This document shows, piece by piece, positions 23,047 through 33,925 of a DNA stretch of 64,000 nucleotides. Below the pieces are notes generated by a model, which saw nothing but the letters and a program-made list of their open reading frames with translations, did no database searches and was not told where the DNA came from. The stretch comes from Rhyzopertha dominica (taxonomy: Eukaryota; Arthropoda; Insecta; Coleoptera; Bostrichidae). How positions within the stretch are numbered: position 1 is the stretch's first letter; each line of letters opens with the position of its first letter. Position numbers and translations under genes: made by a program. The DNA is taken from positions 72,664,680 through 72,728,679 of the forward strand of contig QCXZ01000137.1 in NCBI GenBank assembly GCA_025024175.1. The letters run 5' to 3'.

Positions 23047-24152
23047 CTTTAAACCAGGGGCGCCGACTCCATGGGTGCTCGGGTGCTCCAGCACCCACGA
23101 GAAGTAAATTGTGGGTGCGGAGCACCCACGACCAAATAGGCTTCAACACATGTACCATAAATTCAAACTGACTTATCACAGATACAAAAAAGAACTTTTT
23201 GTCAAATTTATCAAATTAGAGCGTCTACAGTGCTGTCAGATGATTCAAGCCTACCCAGCCTTGTTTTATAATTTCTTTTGAAAGCAAGTACGTGGAAATG
23301 TTGCTCAGTTTTTTAATATCTGATTTTTTTATTTATTATATTGGAATTTTGATTTATGTGAACCATTTCAAGTATTAATCTCTTGTTTGTATTACTTTCT
23401 TTATCCTAAATTTTTACATTATCCCACTTAATATGATGTCCATGTGTTCAGTAAGTGAGCATCTATCCCTTTGTTTAGTTATATCACTTTTGTAGACGGC
23501 CAATCTATTAACCATCCATTGTGATACCTGTCCTATGTGTACTTGCCTTCACAATCCTCACATTCCAAACATATATTATAGAACATTTGCATGATATTTT
23601 GCAGGTAATTTTGATTTTAGTGTTGCGAGTAGAGTTGAGCAATGCTTCTTGTTCTCAATTGTAATTTTTATGTTTTCATTTTTTAAACGTTCTGAATAAT
23701 TTTGTTGTCAATCCAGTAATGTTTGGTAGGGATACATACATTCTATGATCTACTGTTTGTAGGTTTTTGTCAACCATAGGATCATGATTTACCCTCTGCC
23801 CTACGTCACTCTGCATACTACCGTTAGCTGTGTTTGCGTTACATGAAGTGTTGATAAGTCAGTAGTAGAATAGACGATTTTATTTATCAACGCTCTCGGG
23901 TATGAATTGTGTATTAGTAAATTTTCTAATTTTTTAAATTTTTTTCAATAAATTGTGAATATTTTATTTTAATAATTCTATGTTTCATCTGTTTTACAAA
24001 GTTTATTTTAACTTGTGTCGAATGATTTGAGACGTAGTTTATATACCTCCCCGATTGAGCTCTATTGGACGGATTCATAGATACTATTTTCACGATTATG
24101 TTAGCATGAGCACCTACGAGGTTTTCTAAAAGCTGGCGCTCCTGCTTTAAAC
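23047..24152. mobile_element. Non-autonomous hAT element (23055-24144) with 8-bp target duplications
   Basis: Ends are CAGGGGCGCC at the left and, inverted, CAGGAGCGCC at the right. Both flanks carry the 8-bp direct repeat CTTTAAAC (23047-23054 and 24145-24152); 8 bp is the hAT signature. The 1090-bp interior has no recognisable transposase. Just inside the left end two short hairpins are built from GGGTGCTC/CAGCACCC and GTGGGTGC/GCACCCAC, which are possible subterminal transposase sites. Inserted into the mariner remnant, so younger than it. Confidence 0.9.
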
Positions 24153-24179
24153 CCACATTCCTTTCTGAACAACCTAATA

Positions 24180-25440
24180 CATTATAATGTGTTCCTACAG
24201 TTCTTATTTAAAAATGGCCATGTCTCCCTTAGATGTGTGTGGAATCTCTACAGTACTTCATGAACCACTTTATAATCATATTTCTAAAACACGGCGATCT
24301 TCTATAATAGGTCAAGTTACTATTATACTTTCTGCAAATATGTATAATGTGTACTTGCAAAGGTTCTAGCGGCAAGGAGCAAAGCAGAAGAGCGATAGTT
24401 ACACAGACTTATCGTTGCCATCCTAGCAACAGCCCTTCAATCTCTTCGACCTGTAGTAATCTGCAAAAGCATTATCTATTGCGTAAATGTAATACTATTG
24501 CCTGAGAGAATTTTGTCCTGCCTTAGAGCAATAATCCTCTTATTGCCTAGGTTTCCGTTCTGTTCCAACCGGAAACGAATCTCTGGATTTTCAAACCACA
24601 CGTCGCATTAAAATTACATCTGCGAAACGTAATATTGCGAATACCTGAGAATTCCAACCTTCCGACTTAAACTCAAAAGCAGGTGCTTGAGTAAGCAATA
24701 AAATTTCCCTTTTGAAGCGAGCTTTGCGGTTAAGAGACCGTGTACGGAGCTTGAACTCCGGAGGTATCGAATATTACGCTATAATGGACGTCACGCTCTT
24801 GAGATATTGCCGTCACATTTTTCAAAGGCACTTCAGAATGTGTGCATTATTCATGGAGGAGGCGGCCCGCTGCCCAAGTGATTAAAAGGAGACTTGTCGC
24901 GGAAAATTTTCAGACGTTAGATGATGCTGGTTTTCTCACGAGGAACTGCCACGTGATTTTTCTCGAATCACCTAAAGCACTCGGTATTAACCTGACAGAA
25001 CTCTTGAAGAATTTCTATTTTACAAAAGAGGATAAAAATAGAACAACAAGTGATTTAGGACTTGCTGTATGATTAGCCTCTAAATATCTTAATATGGTTA
25101 TACATGTATTGTACTTATTTGTACAAAATGCAGATAGAAAAGCTGGTGCAAAGGAAGGGCTTTATACGCAAAACATTAAGTAAGATTAAACTATTGTATT
25201 TCTCCCGTTATAGCTTCAGAGATAAAAGCTGTTGATCTGAAGTTTGTAAAGTTCTCATACTAGTAAATTACACCAAGTAAAAAGTAAACAGATTAAAAAT
25301 TCATTCATCAAGGAAGCAGAAATTGAATTGAACATGCGAATTAAAATGGAGATTCGAATTCGTTTTATTTTTTGGCACTTAATATTTTGTCAAATATTGN
25401 ATATTTCAACATANATTTTTAAAATTGGNAAATTGAAAGA
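24180..25440. other. No feature recognised
   Basis: About 1.25 kb, partly less A/T-rich (24400-24880), with no coding similarity recognised. Confidence 0.35.
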
Positions 25441-25518
25441 ACAAAGAGCGATAATCAGAGGTTTAAAGCAAACAAGTAATTGCAAGTTTTATTAACCTTT
25501 ATCTAATGGTCGGGATTA

Positions 25519-26300
25519 TTGAGGTGCATCTTGCATATTAGCAGAGTACCATTATCTAAACTAGGAAATATAAAATTAAGAACTTTTCTAGAAAAATTAA
25601 CACTCGAGCAAATACACTATAAAAGTACTTTGAGGAACGATTATATCGACGAAATAGTTAACCTTTATGCTTACATATGTCAAAAAAAACTTAATCTATA
25701 TGGAAGTAGATAAAACAACAGATGTATGTCGCCTACATATTGCCAATTTGTTTATATGGTGGTTTATATTGACAAAAGTTCAAAGCAATTAGATCGAACC
25801 AATAACAATACTAAATTTATTTATGAACGACTAGCACTTTTTTTTCACCCAAATGCATTGCTGAGCGAAAAAACGCGTAAAGCGTAGCAAAATTTAAAAA
25901 TATTTGTTCGTAATCTAATTAATCAGCGCCTTTGACACACATTACTGACAAAGTTGCAGAGGAAATAAGAAATCTATTTCCGCTCATAAATGGATTGCTC
26001 AGCACTATTAAAAAATTGTTTTCAAAGGCACCTTTATGANCNAAGCATTAAAAGAATGACTTCCTNATCTACCTTTGCCACCCTGACTGTAATANGTAGA
26101 TGGGCAACGTGTTTAACTGCGCTAACTATGAAGCAATAAAAAGTGTGTGACGATCCAAACGCAATAGAAACGATAAAAATAATTTTATCACACAATGTAA
26201 TTCCAAACCAACTAGCAACTGTTGGCAGCAAGTTTTCTGTTGTAGCAGAGAGGTCAAAGAATCCGTAGTGCTGATCAATAAATGTATGTTCAAATCTTGA
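25519..26300 (+). pseudogene. hAT-like transposase pseudogene
   Basis: Resembles the insect hAT transposases that begin with an (I/V)PL.K....FL.KY....P..STLR..Y motif. Here VPLSKLGNIKLRTFLEKLTLEQIHYKSTLRNDYIDEI is open from about 25519 to 25713. After a stop and frame change the SIDETTD-type block is only hinted at (NNRCMSPTY....). At about 25930-26035 another matching stretch reads THITDKVAEEIRNLFPLINGLLSTIKKLFSKAPL, the conserved alpha-helical insertion region. The remainder to 26300 holds Ns and weaker similarity. No terminal repeats were found. Confidence 0.6.
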
Positions 26301-26739
26301 AGAAATCGGTAGAACAACAAAAAAAATAAAATAAAATTTGCACTGAACAATGATGAGGGTTTAAAATTCCTTCAAAATCGAAAAAAATCTAAATGGGGAA
26401 ATTTCTGCGGGACTAGAATAAGATACACATATTTCATTTAAAAAATGCTTTTCATGGAAGGCGGTAATCTTTTAAGATGTAAAAAGAAAGAAGTTTTGTA
26501 CAAAGTTATTTTATTAATAACTGTAATTAGTTATTAANAATAGTAAGTAATAATTTTTATGTTACTTTACCACTATGTATANAGGGAGTAGATATCTGTG
26601 CATTTATTTTATTATTACAGTTTTAAACGGCGCATATTGTTCAAATACCATTTTAAATAAAAAAGAACATTTTTTTGTAATAACCATAGCTGCCAATAAT
26701 GTTTAATAGTAGTACTAGCTCTCGTGATCAACCATTCTA

Positions 26740-26998
26740 CTCCACACNCTTTTGGAACTTTGTTCTAACAAAGTTACAACAAGCAGTGCATTTATNGTTG
26801 TTCAGAATTAAATACTTCGTTTGTAGCAGCACTCCATAAATAAAAGTCAAGAAGGGAAAGATCAGGTGATCTCACAGGGCATTGCACTAGTCCATTGTGT
26901 AAAACGACTCTCTCATTAGTTTTCTCTAAAAAAAAATTTGCATTTCACGGGAGCTATAGGTCGGAAAATTGTCGTGCTGCAGCCAGATTTTTTGTGTT
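26740..26998 (-). pseudogene. Tc/mariner-superfamily transposase fragment, copy 2
   Basis: The minus strand reads WLQHDNFPTYSSREMQIFF (second catalytic Asp in QHD), then after a frameshift VQCPVRSPDLSLLDFYLWS with the third Asp in SPD. This is the same motif arrangement as the relics at 0.3, 49 and 59 kb. N- and C-terminal parts are missing, and two Ns lie in or beside it. Confidence 0.7.
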
Positions 26999-26999
26999 T

Positions 27000-29940
27000 T
27001 CGTCGTTAATAACTTAAATTATAATTAACGGTGAAATTACTTAAGAAATAAGAAAAACTGTAAAGATGATGTCAGTAAAGGTTCGTATCAATCAAACCAC
27101 AAAAGAGATTAAAACCAAATATATATATATATTAACATATAGGAATCTTCAGTAGAGAAATGATAAACATTTCACCATTCGTAAATCGTGTTTGACTTGC
27201 CCAAAGGAAGAAAGAAATTCAGCATTACCTTCACATTTTTTTGGATGCCACTTACTGAATTATAATTNTCGGTGATAGTCATTATTGCTTAAATATTTTA
27301 TAATTGTTGGTTTCTATGGATGGTACCTATACCAACGTTTTATAGAAACTACGAACTGATGTACTAGGATTGTTCGTAAAATTTTGCAAATATTATTTTT
27401 ACGTATGTTAGCATTGTTAATTTGGTAGTTAGTTCTTTTTTGTTCAAAATTTTTTGTTTTTCTGTTTAAAATTGTAAGTGTAGTCGGTGTTTTTCGGGAC
27501 GTAAATCGTCAAACATTGTAATTTTGTGTTGAAATACACTATCAACCCTCACTTCATTCGAAAATGCATGTGTCGTTATCAGTACTTATTAACTCCTGGG
27601 CGTAAATCAGATTACTAAAAAAAACTAGTGCATAAAGTTCAAAATGCCATCTCAATGCCACTTTTACATGTTAAAATAACATAGATTATCGTTTCTTTCA
27701 CACTGACGTTTAATTTCATAGCGTACTAATTTCGTTTTAGAGTTAAATTCATTTTTCCTTCATGTCTGTAGACCAACAAAAACTAACCAGGAACGTTTTC
27801 CAATAATGAAAGCCTTTTTTAAGGACTATCTATCTCATCCAAAATCGAACATGGTGGTTGCATTTGGCATTACCGAGTTATTGAGGAAAACCGAAATTGG
27901 TTTTTCCAAGTTATATCAAAACTTAAAAAGACAGAACGAATTTAAAACTCTATATTAAAAATGCATGTCTATGCTATGCTGTCTGTACTGCAACCAACTA
28001 CAGATAGAAGTAGTTTTTACAATGGTAGCTAGGTGGATTGACAGAGGGCATTGCCATCTAAATTGCTATTTAAAGCTTTATAGTCTTATTATATCCATTT
28101 ATTGAATTAAGGCCACACAAATGTATGCCAGTATGAGCAGTAGACAATAGGGTAGCAACTTAGTAGTTAATAATTATATAATGGTGTGTGACGGTAAACA
28201 TTTTAGTGCAAATTTGACTACATCTGTGACGGCATTCTAAAAACATAAAGACCATTAGCCTTTCGATTTCGTTGTGGTATAACACCAATAGATAATGTGA
28301 CGTTCTCGCATAAAAAAATTAAAACGCTATTTTTGTCATATACCTTCCAAATAAGATAACAATTGTAAGAAAAGATGAAAATGTCTCAAGATATGTCCAT
28401 AGTCAATGTATTACGTTGCCACTGATGCTTGCAATAAAATTTTTGTTTACTTCCATCATTTTTTAACGCAAGAATAAGACAAATTTAATTGTATTTTTAA
28501 GTACGTAAATCTAATTTAAGTAAAAAAGTAAAATCACTCAAGCTACGCTAAGACTCAACAAGTTATCCGTCAATCCATCACGTATANCTCACCTGGGACG
28601 ACCGATCGACTGTTAATAGCTTTATTATTGTGTAATGCTGTTGACTACGNGATCCATTGAAATATATTAATCTCCTTAATAGTCAAGAAGCTTCGGTATA
28701 GCCGATCTGCTTTAAAATGATTAATGTGTACCTGTAGCTCACATTCTGCCATTACAAAAAGTACAGTATGAGAATAGTACAAAGGCGGATTACGGAAAAG
28801 CGCTCCCCACGCAAAAGAAAATGTAATAAGTCCTGAATAATGCATTGGACGAAGAACATTTTAATATAAAATATAATCTTTGCTTTCAGGCTGCTAGAGA
28901 CAAGAACATTTATATGAAATTTGTAAGACTGTTATAAAGGAAGGTAGAATAGTTAATAAGTTTATGTTTTGAACATAGATTAATCAAGCTGGAGACTACT
29001 ACGCTCTAAATTGCTATGGTATAGACACAGCTGTAACGCCATCTTTTTATGGACTCGCATAAACATTGAGTCGATTTAATATGAATGTACTACATTAATA
29101 TTTCACATCGACCCGAAAAGGCAGCAATCAAGATTTACGGGTTGGTTGAAGTCCCTAGCGAGTTGCCCCGAATCATATCAGTGACCGACAGCTTTCCCAG
29201 AACAATTAGATAATGTAACACGACCTCACTTGCAACTACATTGGAGATATGTTTCCTGGGGGAATCAATTTAATTAGGTCGCGGCATTTTGCAGTCGTAG
29301 GTATTGGACGTTCTACCATTCGGCCTACGAAAATATGACGTTGAATGTAGGCTATTATGAGGAACGTAGCAGTAATACGAAATTGATCTTTTAATTAATG
29401 ATTGTGTATTATGACACGTTTATGCATAAATGGGTAGTAAAACATGTGCACGGAGCCGCAATTAAGACTGAAACATAAAATGTTTATGACGAATATTGCT
29501 GAAAATGGCTGCAAGAAATTTACTACCCTAGTCGCGTCCATATGTACTACGAGCACTAAATTATTATTAATGTCTCTATTATAACAAAATTGCACTGTGG
29601 GTAGATGTTATCCATAATTCTAAAATCGCAGTATGAGGGCTAGAAGAAGTAAATGTTAGTTAATCACCAAGTGAACATACAACAACAACAACAGACAATT
29701 TTTCATATTTAGGTATCAGAGACGCAGCAAAATAATAAGTAAGAATTATTAGCAGTCCAGTATTTTATCAGACAAAGATTATTTTAAGTATATAGGGTGT
29801 CTTGTACTCCCTAGGCAAACAAACTTTCTTATTTAAACCAAAATACTCTTCATATTACTCCTAGTTTTGTTTCATGTCGAGTTAATCTATAACATCTAGG
29901 ATTTAAAATGTACGGCGTCGGAGTTATGAAACGGAGAAGA
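27000..29940. other. No gene recognised; one hammerhead-related half-repeat inside
   Basis: About 2.9 kb. Contains a short (TA)n run at 27119-27132, the half-repeat at 27957-28007, and a moderately GC-richer non-repetitive stretch at about 29100-29340 without open frames. Confidence 0.35.
27957..28007 (-). repeat. Half copy of the 48.4-kb hammerhead hairpin
   Basis: About 50 bp match, in inverse orientation, the 3' arm of the structure at 48394-48495 (shared ATGCTATGCTGTCTG and CAACCAACTACAGATAG). Only a few substitutions separate them. The 5' arm and catalytic core are absent here, so it cannot fold as a ribozyme by itself. Confidence 0.75.
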
Positions 29941-29944
29941 AATC

Positions 29945-30005
29945 CATTCGGATCCTACGACCAGTTTCGCTCTTGTTGGGACTTGTCAGGTAGGAATACC
30001 GAATG
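29945..30005 (-). ncRNA. Hammerhead-ribozyme-like motif of Penelope type
   Basis: Read on the minus strand: stem I strand CATTCGG-TAT-TCCTAC, core CUGACAA, short helix II GUCC/GAGC, GAAA, a minimal stem III (ACUGGU) ending in GUC, then GUAGGA-UC-CGAAUG closing stem I. Stem I pairs 6 bp next to the core and 7 bp beyond a small internal loop. The core matches CUGANGA except G8 to A, and helix II has one mismatch. Minimal stem III hammerheads are known from terminal repeats of Penelope-like elements. G8 is catalytically important, so activity is doubtful. No Penelope coding sequence adjoins. Confidence 0.5.
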
Positions 30006-30009
30006 AATT

Positions 30010-30860
30010 AGCTATAGCAGCCTTGCGTTATTTATCCCCGCGTGAAGGAACCGTGCAAGTGAGACCAGCATCCGCTTTCACATTCATCTAATAAATTGCA
30101 TAACAGATTATAATTATTTTTATTGTTTCGCGCGTTATATTTTGTTTCAAAAATGTATATGTTTACCAAGAAGTAAGCGTTGAAACAAATGAAAATAGTT
30201 AATTTGGTTCCTTTAAAAGGATATTTAAGTAGATGTATATTCTTTTGTTTTCTAAAGACATCAGATCAAGATATTAAAATGAATTTTCCACGCTATCAAA
30301 TATCGATATCAACCAATTAAAAACGTTACGAAATAAACATACAGTAGGCAAGTTGAAATATAACTCAGAACAAAATATATGTCTGGAGGCCTAAAATACG
30401 GGAAAATTCATTACAGTTTCTGAGAACAAATCCTGGCATTTTGTTGTCCGTAAAAAAGAATAAAATCTGAACTGGGATAGTAAGTACTCGTTAGTCTTGA
30501 ACCTACAAGAAAAAAATTTCCGATACAAATGAAACTTACCCGTTTTGAATAATAAAATTTCATTGGTATACTGGAAGAAGAGAAAGCACAATATTTTGAG
30601 AACTCTGATGGTATATTACATTATTTCATCTTATACTTCCAGAAAAAAAAGCAGAAAGTTAATTCAAGGCGTCTTCCAAATTAGCCACGAATCTGTTTAG
30701 TTCAAACTCAAATATACTAAAGAACGAGTTTGAAGGTATACAGAAGCCTATCTGCAAACGACTTCTCAAAGTGATACGCAAAACAATTTGCCACACCCCG
30801 ATACCGCGATATCAAGGACCCACTTCTGACAATTATAAAAGCAACATTTTGTGATTTTGT
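30010..30860. other. No feature recognised
   Basis: About 850 bp of A/T-rich sequence between the hammerhead-like motif and the tail of element E; no coding signal. Confidence 0.35.
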
Positions 30861-30886
30861 TAATAATAATAATAATAATAATAATA
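30861..30886 (-). repeat. (TTA)n tail of element E
   Basis: Plus strand (TAA)n, i.e. a trinucleotide 3' tail directly after AATAAATAGTA on the element strand, as in elements C and F. Confidence 0.9.
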
Positions 30887-31060
30887 CTATTTATTGAGCA
30901 ATGTACAAGGTATACATAGTTCAAAAGCCCTCTAAATCGGCAGAGCCGTTTTACATTAGGGGCAGTTCCATATAAAATTAGCAGATTAATTTAATCCAAA
31001 AAATCAACAGTTGAGTATAAAGCAAACATAGATAGATACACGAAAGATATACAAATATCC

Positions 31061-33922
31061 CTACCTCTCATATAATTCTAGCAGTTTACAAGATATTTTA
31101 TTCTTAAACGTTATAAGACTACATTTTTCAGAGAATATGTCAGTGTAGTGATTATGCAATATGGCAGCAGTATATTCAAAACTACCTTTGAATTTCTGAG
31201 TTTTATGTCTAGGAATTGAAAGACTATGTACAAAGCGCAAGTCTACATCATGAATGTCGGATCTCCGAGTCAGACGTTCGCAAAGATATGTTGGCAACCC
31301 ACTAGAAATAATCTTCCGCAAAAACACACAAAACGACAGTATATATCTCTCATTAAGTTTTAGTATTTTAAACTGTCTGTAATATGGGGTGACATGGTCC
31401 CTGTAACCTATTAAAAATGAGAACCGTAGACATGCATTTTGCAATAATTGAAGTTTGTCCCTCACTGAATTACTCAGAAATTTGTAGTACACTGTGTTAC
31501 AATAATCTATGTGACAGAGTACCAGTGCATTGGCAAGTTTCCATTTTATTTCCGGTGATAATGTGTTCTTGTACTTCCACAGACATTTCAATTTCCACCA
31601 CCCTATTGATGACTTCCGCACAGCATGTTGCTCAAAGGACAGATGAGGGTCTATTACTACACCCAGGTTTTTCACTTCCTTGGAGAGAGGAATCACTTCA
31701 GAGTTCAGTAGTATCGCACTAAGACACTGTGGCATTTTCCGAATGCAATTTACAGAGCCGATACACATCACCTGAGTTTTCCTCGCATTCAGTTGAAGAC
31801 CATTAATGACCGACCAGTCAACGATCGATTGAAGAGTCTCGTTAATTACACCTATAATCTGATTGGCTTCCTCCGGAAAGCACGACACGTAACATTGAAT
31901 GTCGTCCGCATAGCAATGCACTCCCCAGTTCTCAGGCATCATTCGAGGAAAGTCGGCAATATATACGCTATAAGCTAAGGGGCCTAGCACACTACCCTGA
32001 GGCACCCCATATGCTGTCGTAATCCAGTCTGATGTCACGCCATCGATTCTAACCGCCTGTACTCGATCGGACAGAAAGCTGGTAAACCAATTGAACGCAG
32101 TACCCTCTGTGCCATAGTATTGAAGCTTAGATAGAAGTAGCACACGATCAATCGAGTCGAAAGCCTTTGAGTAGTCAAGAAGGCATAGGAAGCTAACTCT
32201 GTTTTTATCAATCTGACGGACAATGTCATCTGTTATTCTAGTCAAAGCTGTAGCTGTACTGTTATGTTTCCTAAAAGCAGACTGATTAACCGGTAGTATG
32301 CCGTTCCTGTTAAGGTGTGCGGAAAACTGCCTCTGCACGACGATTTCCAAGACTTTGCTAAGTGTACACAAAACGCTCACAGGTCTCAAGTCGTTTATTG
32401 TCACAACTCGGTTTACTTTAGGCAATGGTGTTATTAAGGCTTTCTTCCAAAGAGTTGGCACTACGCCATTGATAAGGCAGTAATTTATGATATGGGTGAT
32501 GGCGGTTACGCAAAAGGGCAGCACATACTTAATCATTTTCAAGTTGATCATGTCTATTCCAAGAGCGTTCGATTTCAGTGAGCTGATAACAGCAGTCACT
32601 TCACATTCGGTGACAGCAGCAAAACCATTGAGCTTCGACATGTTCTTAGTCAAGATATTGTTCTTGAGCAACCGTAGTCCGTCTACCGTAGCCCGCGTGC
32701 TCGCTTCGCTGTACCTGAAGTGTGCATTAATCGCATCTACATTTTTCAGATTCTCAGGCACTAAAACATACGGCTTTTTGTGTATATTTAAGCTGTCAAA
32801 CACACGCCACAGTTCACGAGAATTTCCCCCGCAAGCTTCAATGCGTCCACGGGTATAAGCGGCTTTTTCGTTTTTAATTGCTGTAGATAGAAAGTTTTTC
32901 AGTTGTTTGTAATATTCTAGCTTTGTCAAAGAACGTGACCGCTTATATTTATGAAAGGCATTGTTTTTCATTTTTATAAGCATCTTTATGTTGTCTGTGA
33001 AGTATGGTCTATGCTTACGTCTGAACGACACAGTCTTTATTGGAGCATGCACATCGAACAAACCCAATATCGCAGAGTTGATAAAAGCAATTTTGTCATC
33101 AATAGCCTGAATATGCTCTATATTCCCCCATCCAACAAGAGAACAGTCTCTCTCAAAATTTTCCAGACTGATGTGGTTGAAGTCTCTATACGTGACAGAA
33201 CGAGTCGGAGCAATGGGCATGCGCAAGTCCAGCTCGCACCAAGTCATCATATGGTCGGTCTCCTCGCTCAAATCAACATGTTTACACTGAATTACTTCTC
33301 TTTTATTATCAATGCAAATAATGTCTATCAGTGAAGCAGAATTCTCCCCATACCTAGTAGGCTCGCTGACAATCTGTCTCAAACCAACCTGCGAGAGCAC
33401 ATTAACTAGCCGAACGGTACTCGGCTGGTCAGTCCCAAGAATATCAATATTAATATCTCCAACAACCACAAGTTCATCATAAGACAAGTACATATGATGA
33501 AGAACAGTCTCCAGTTCATTTAGTGCAGCAACAGGCGATCCAGGCGGGCGATACACGACTCCTAAAGCCAAACGGCGCTTCTGTATGTCTACCTGTATCC
33601 ATAGCTGTTCCAAAGATGTGACATGTATAAAATTAACATCTACAGGGCTCCAATGCACAGACTGTCGGAGATACCAACAAACACCGCCACCCCTAGTCTC
33701 TCTATCAGCGCGCACAATTTGATAGCCTTCCACATGCAGCAGGGAGGATGGGCAATCCATTGACAGCCATGTTTCAGACACGGCCAGAAAGTCGAGGCCA
33801 TGCATCCCCAGCAAGTCCGAAACAGAGTTCGTTGAGGGAAGGAGCGATCTAATATTAACATGACCCACACGAACTGTACGGTGACGAGTTTGAGCTGATG
33901 AGTCCCGCTTTGACTTTAATTG
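31061..33922 (-). CDS. Element E ORF2: endonuclease-reverse transcriptase
   Basis: Open for 953 codons after the ORF1 stop; 935 codons from a GTG at 33868. N-terminal APE-type endonuclease: HVNIRSL (Asn), AVSETWL (Glu), RGGGVCWYL, VVYRPPGS, VVGDINIDIL (Asp/Asn), SLIDIICID and TDHMMTW (Asp-His), so the catalytic set looks complete. RT follows: LPKVNRVVTINDLRPVSVLC, LPVNQSAFRKHNSTATAL, LLDYSKAFDSIDR, YGVPQGSVLGPL and the palm HCYADDIQCYVS. It ends with EVKNLGVVIDPHLSF and the usual C-terminus LQLLQNACLRFSFL....LPTYLCERL. No RNase H. Unusual: the first ATG (33805) lies downstream of the essential Asn motif, so no AUG can start a complete endonuclease. The frame is continuous with ORF1 except for one TAG (33925-33923). 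Confidence 0.95.
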   Translation of the reverse strand, partial: QLKSKRDSSAQTRHRTVRVGHVNIRSLLPSTNSVSDLLGMHGLDFLAVSETWLSMDCPSSLLHVEGYQIVRADRETRGGGVCWYLRQSVHWSPVDVNFIHVTSLEQLWIQVDIQKRRLALGVVYRPPGSPVAALNELETVLHHMYLSYDELVVVGDINIDILGTDQPSTVRLVNVLSQVGLRQIVSEPTRYGENSASLIDIICIDNKREVIQCKHVDLSEETDHMMTWCELDLRMPIAPTRSVTYRDFNHISLENFERDCSLVGWGNIEHIQAIDDKIAFINSAILGLFDVHAPIKTVSFRRKHRPYFTDNIKMLIKMKNNAFHKYKRSRSLTKLEYYKQLKNFLSTAIKNEKAAYTRGRIEACGGNSRELWRVFDSLNIHKKPYVLVPENLKNVDAINAHFRYSEASTRATVDGLRLLKNNILTKNMSKLNGFAAVTECEVTAVISSLKSNALGIDMINLKMIKYVLPFCVTAITHIINYCLINGVVPTLWKKALITPLPKVNRVVTINDLRPVSVLCTLSKVLEIVVQRQFSAHLNRNGILPVNQSAFRKHNSTATALTRITDDIVRQIDKNRVSFLCLLDYSKAFDSIDRVLLLSKLQYYGTEGTAFNWFTSFLSDRVQAVRIDGVTSDWITTAYGVPQGSVLGPLAYSVYIADFPRMMPENWGVHCYADDIQCYVSCFPEEANQIIGVINETLQSIVDWSVINGLQLNARKTQVMCIGSVNCIRKMPQCLSAILLNSEVIPLSKEVKNLGVVIDPHLSFEQHAVRKSSIGWWKLKCLWKYKNTLSPEIKWKLANALVLCHIDYCNTVYYKFLSNSVRDKLQLLQNACLRFSFLIGYRDHVTPYYRQFKILKLNERYILSFCVFLRKIISSGLPTYLCERLTRRSDIHDVDLRFVHSLSIPRHKTQKFKGSFEYTAAILHNHYTDIFSEKCSLITFKNKISCKLLELYER

Positions 33923-33925
33923 CTA
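33917..33925 (-). promoter_or_regulatory. Candidate stop-codon readthrough site TAG-CAA-TTA between ORF1 and ORF2
   Basis: ORF1 ends ...GAA GCT TAG and the next codons, in the same frame, are CAA TTA AAG. TAG followed by CARYYA is the well-known leaky stop context of tobacco mosaic virus type. ORF2 continues in this frame without any AUG before its first catalytic motif. Readthrough would fuse the zinc-knuckle protein to the endonuclease-RT. It is seen in one copy only, so a mutated sense codon is the main alternative. Confidence 0.55.

Larger units (their letters stand above)
22426..24177 (+). mobile_element. mariner-like element, internally deleted, interrupted by a hAT element
   Basis: Terminal inverted repeats: TTAGGTTGTTCAGAAAGG at 22426 and its inverted copy ending at 24177, identical over at least 22 bp. 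They are flanked by TA (22424-22425 and 24178-24179), the mariner target duplication. Of 1752 bp, 1090 plus an 8-bp duplication belong to a later hAT insertion, leaving about 650 bp of mariner. The transposase gene inside has lost its catalytic core. The right arm after the hAT is little more than the terminal repeat. Confidence 0.93.

Noticed and set aside
27119..27132. (TA)n run as an origin or regulatory element
   Set aside because: Short simple repeat common in A/T-rich DNA; no supporting context.
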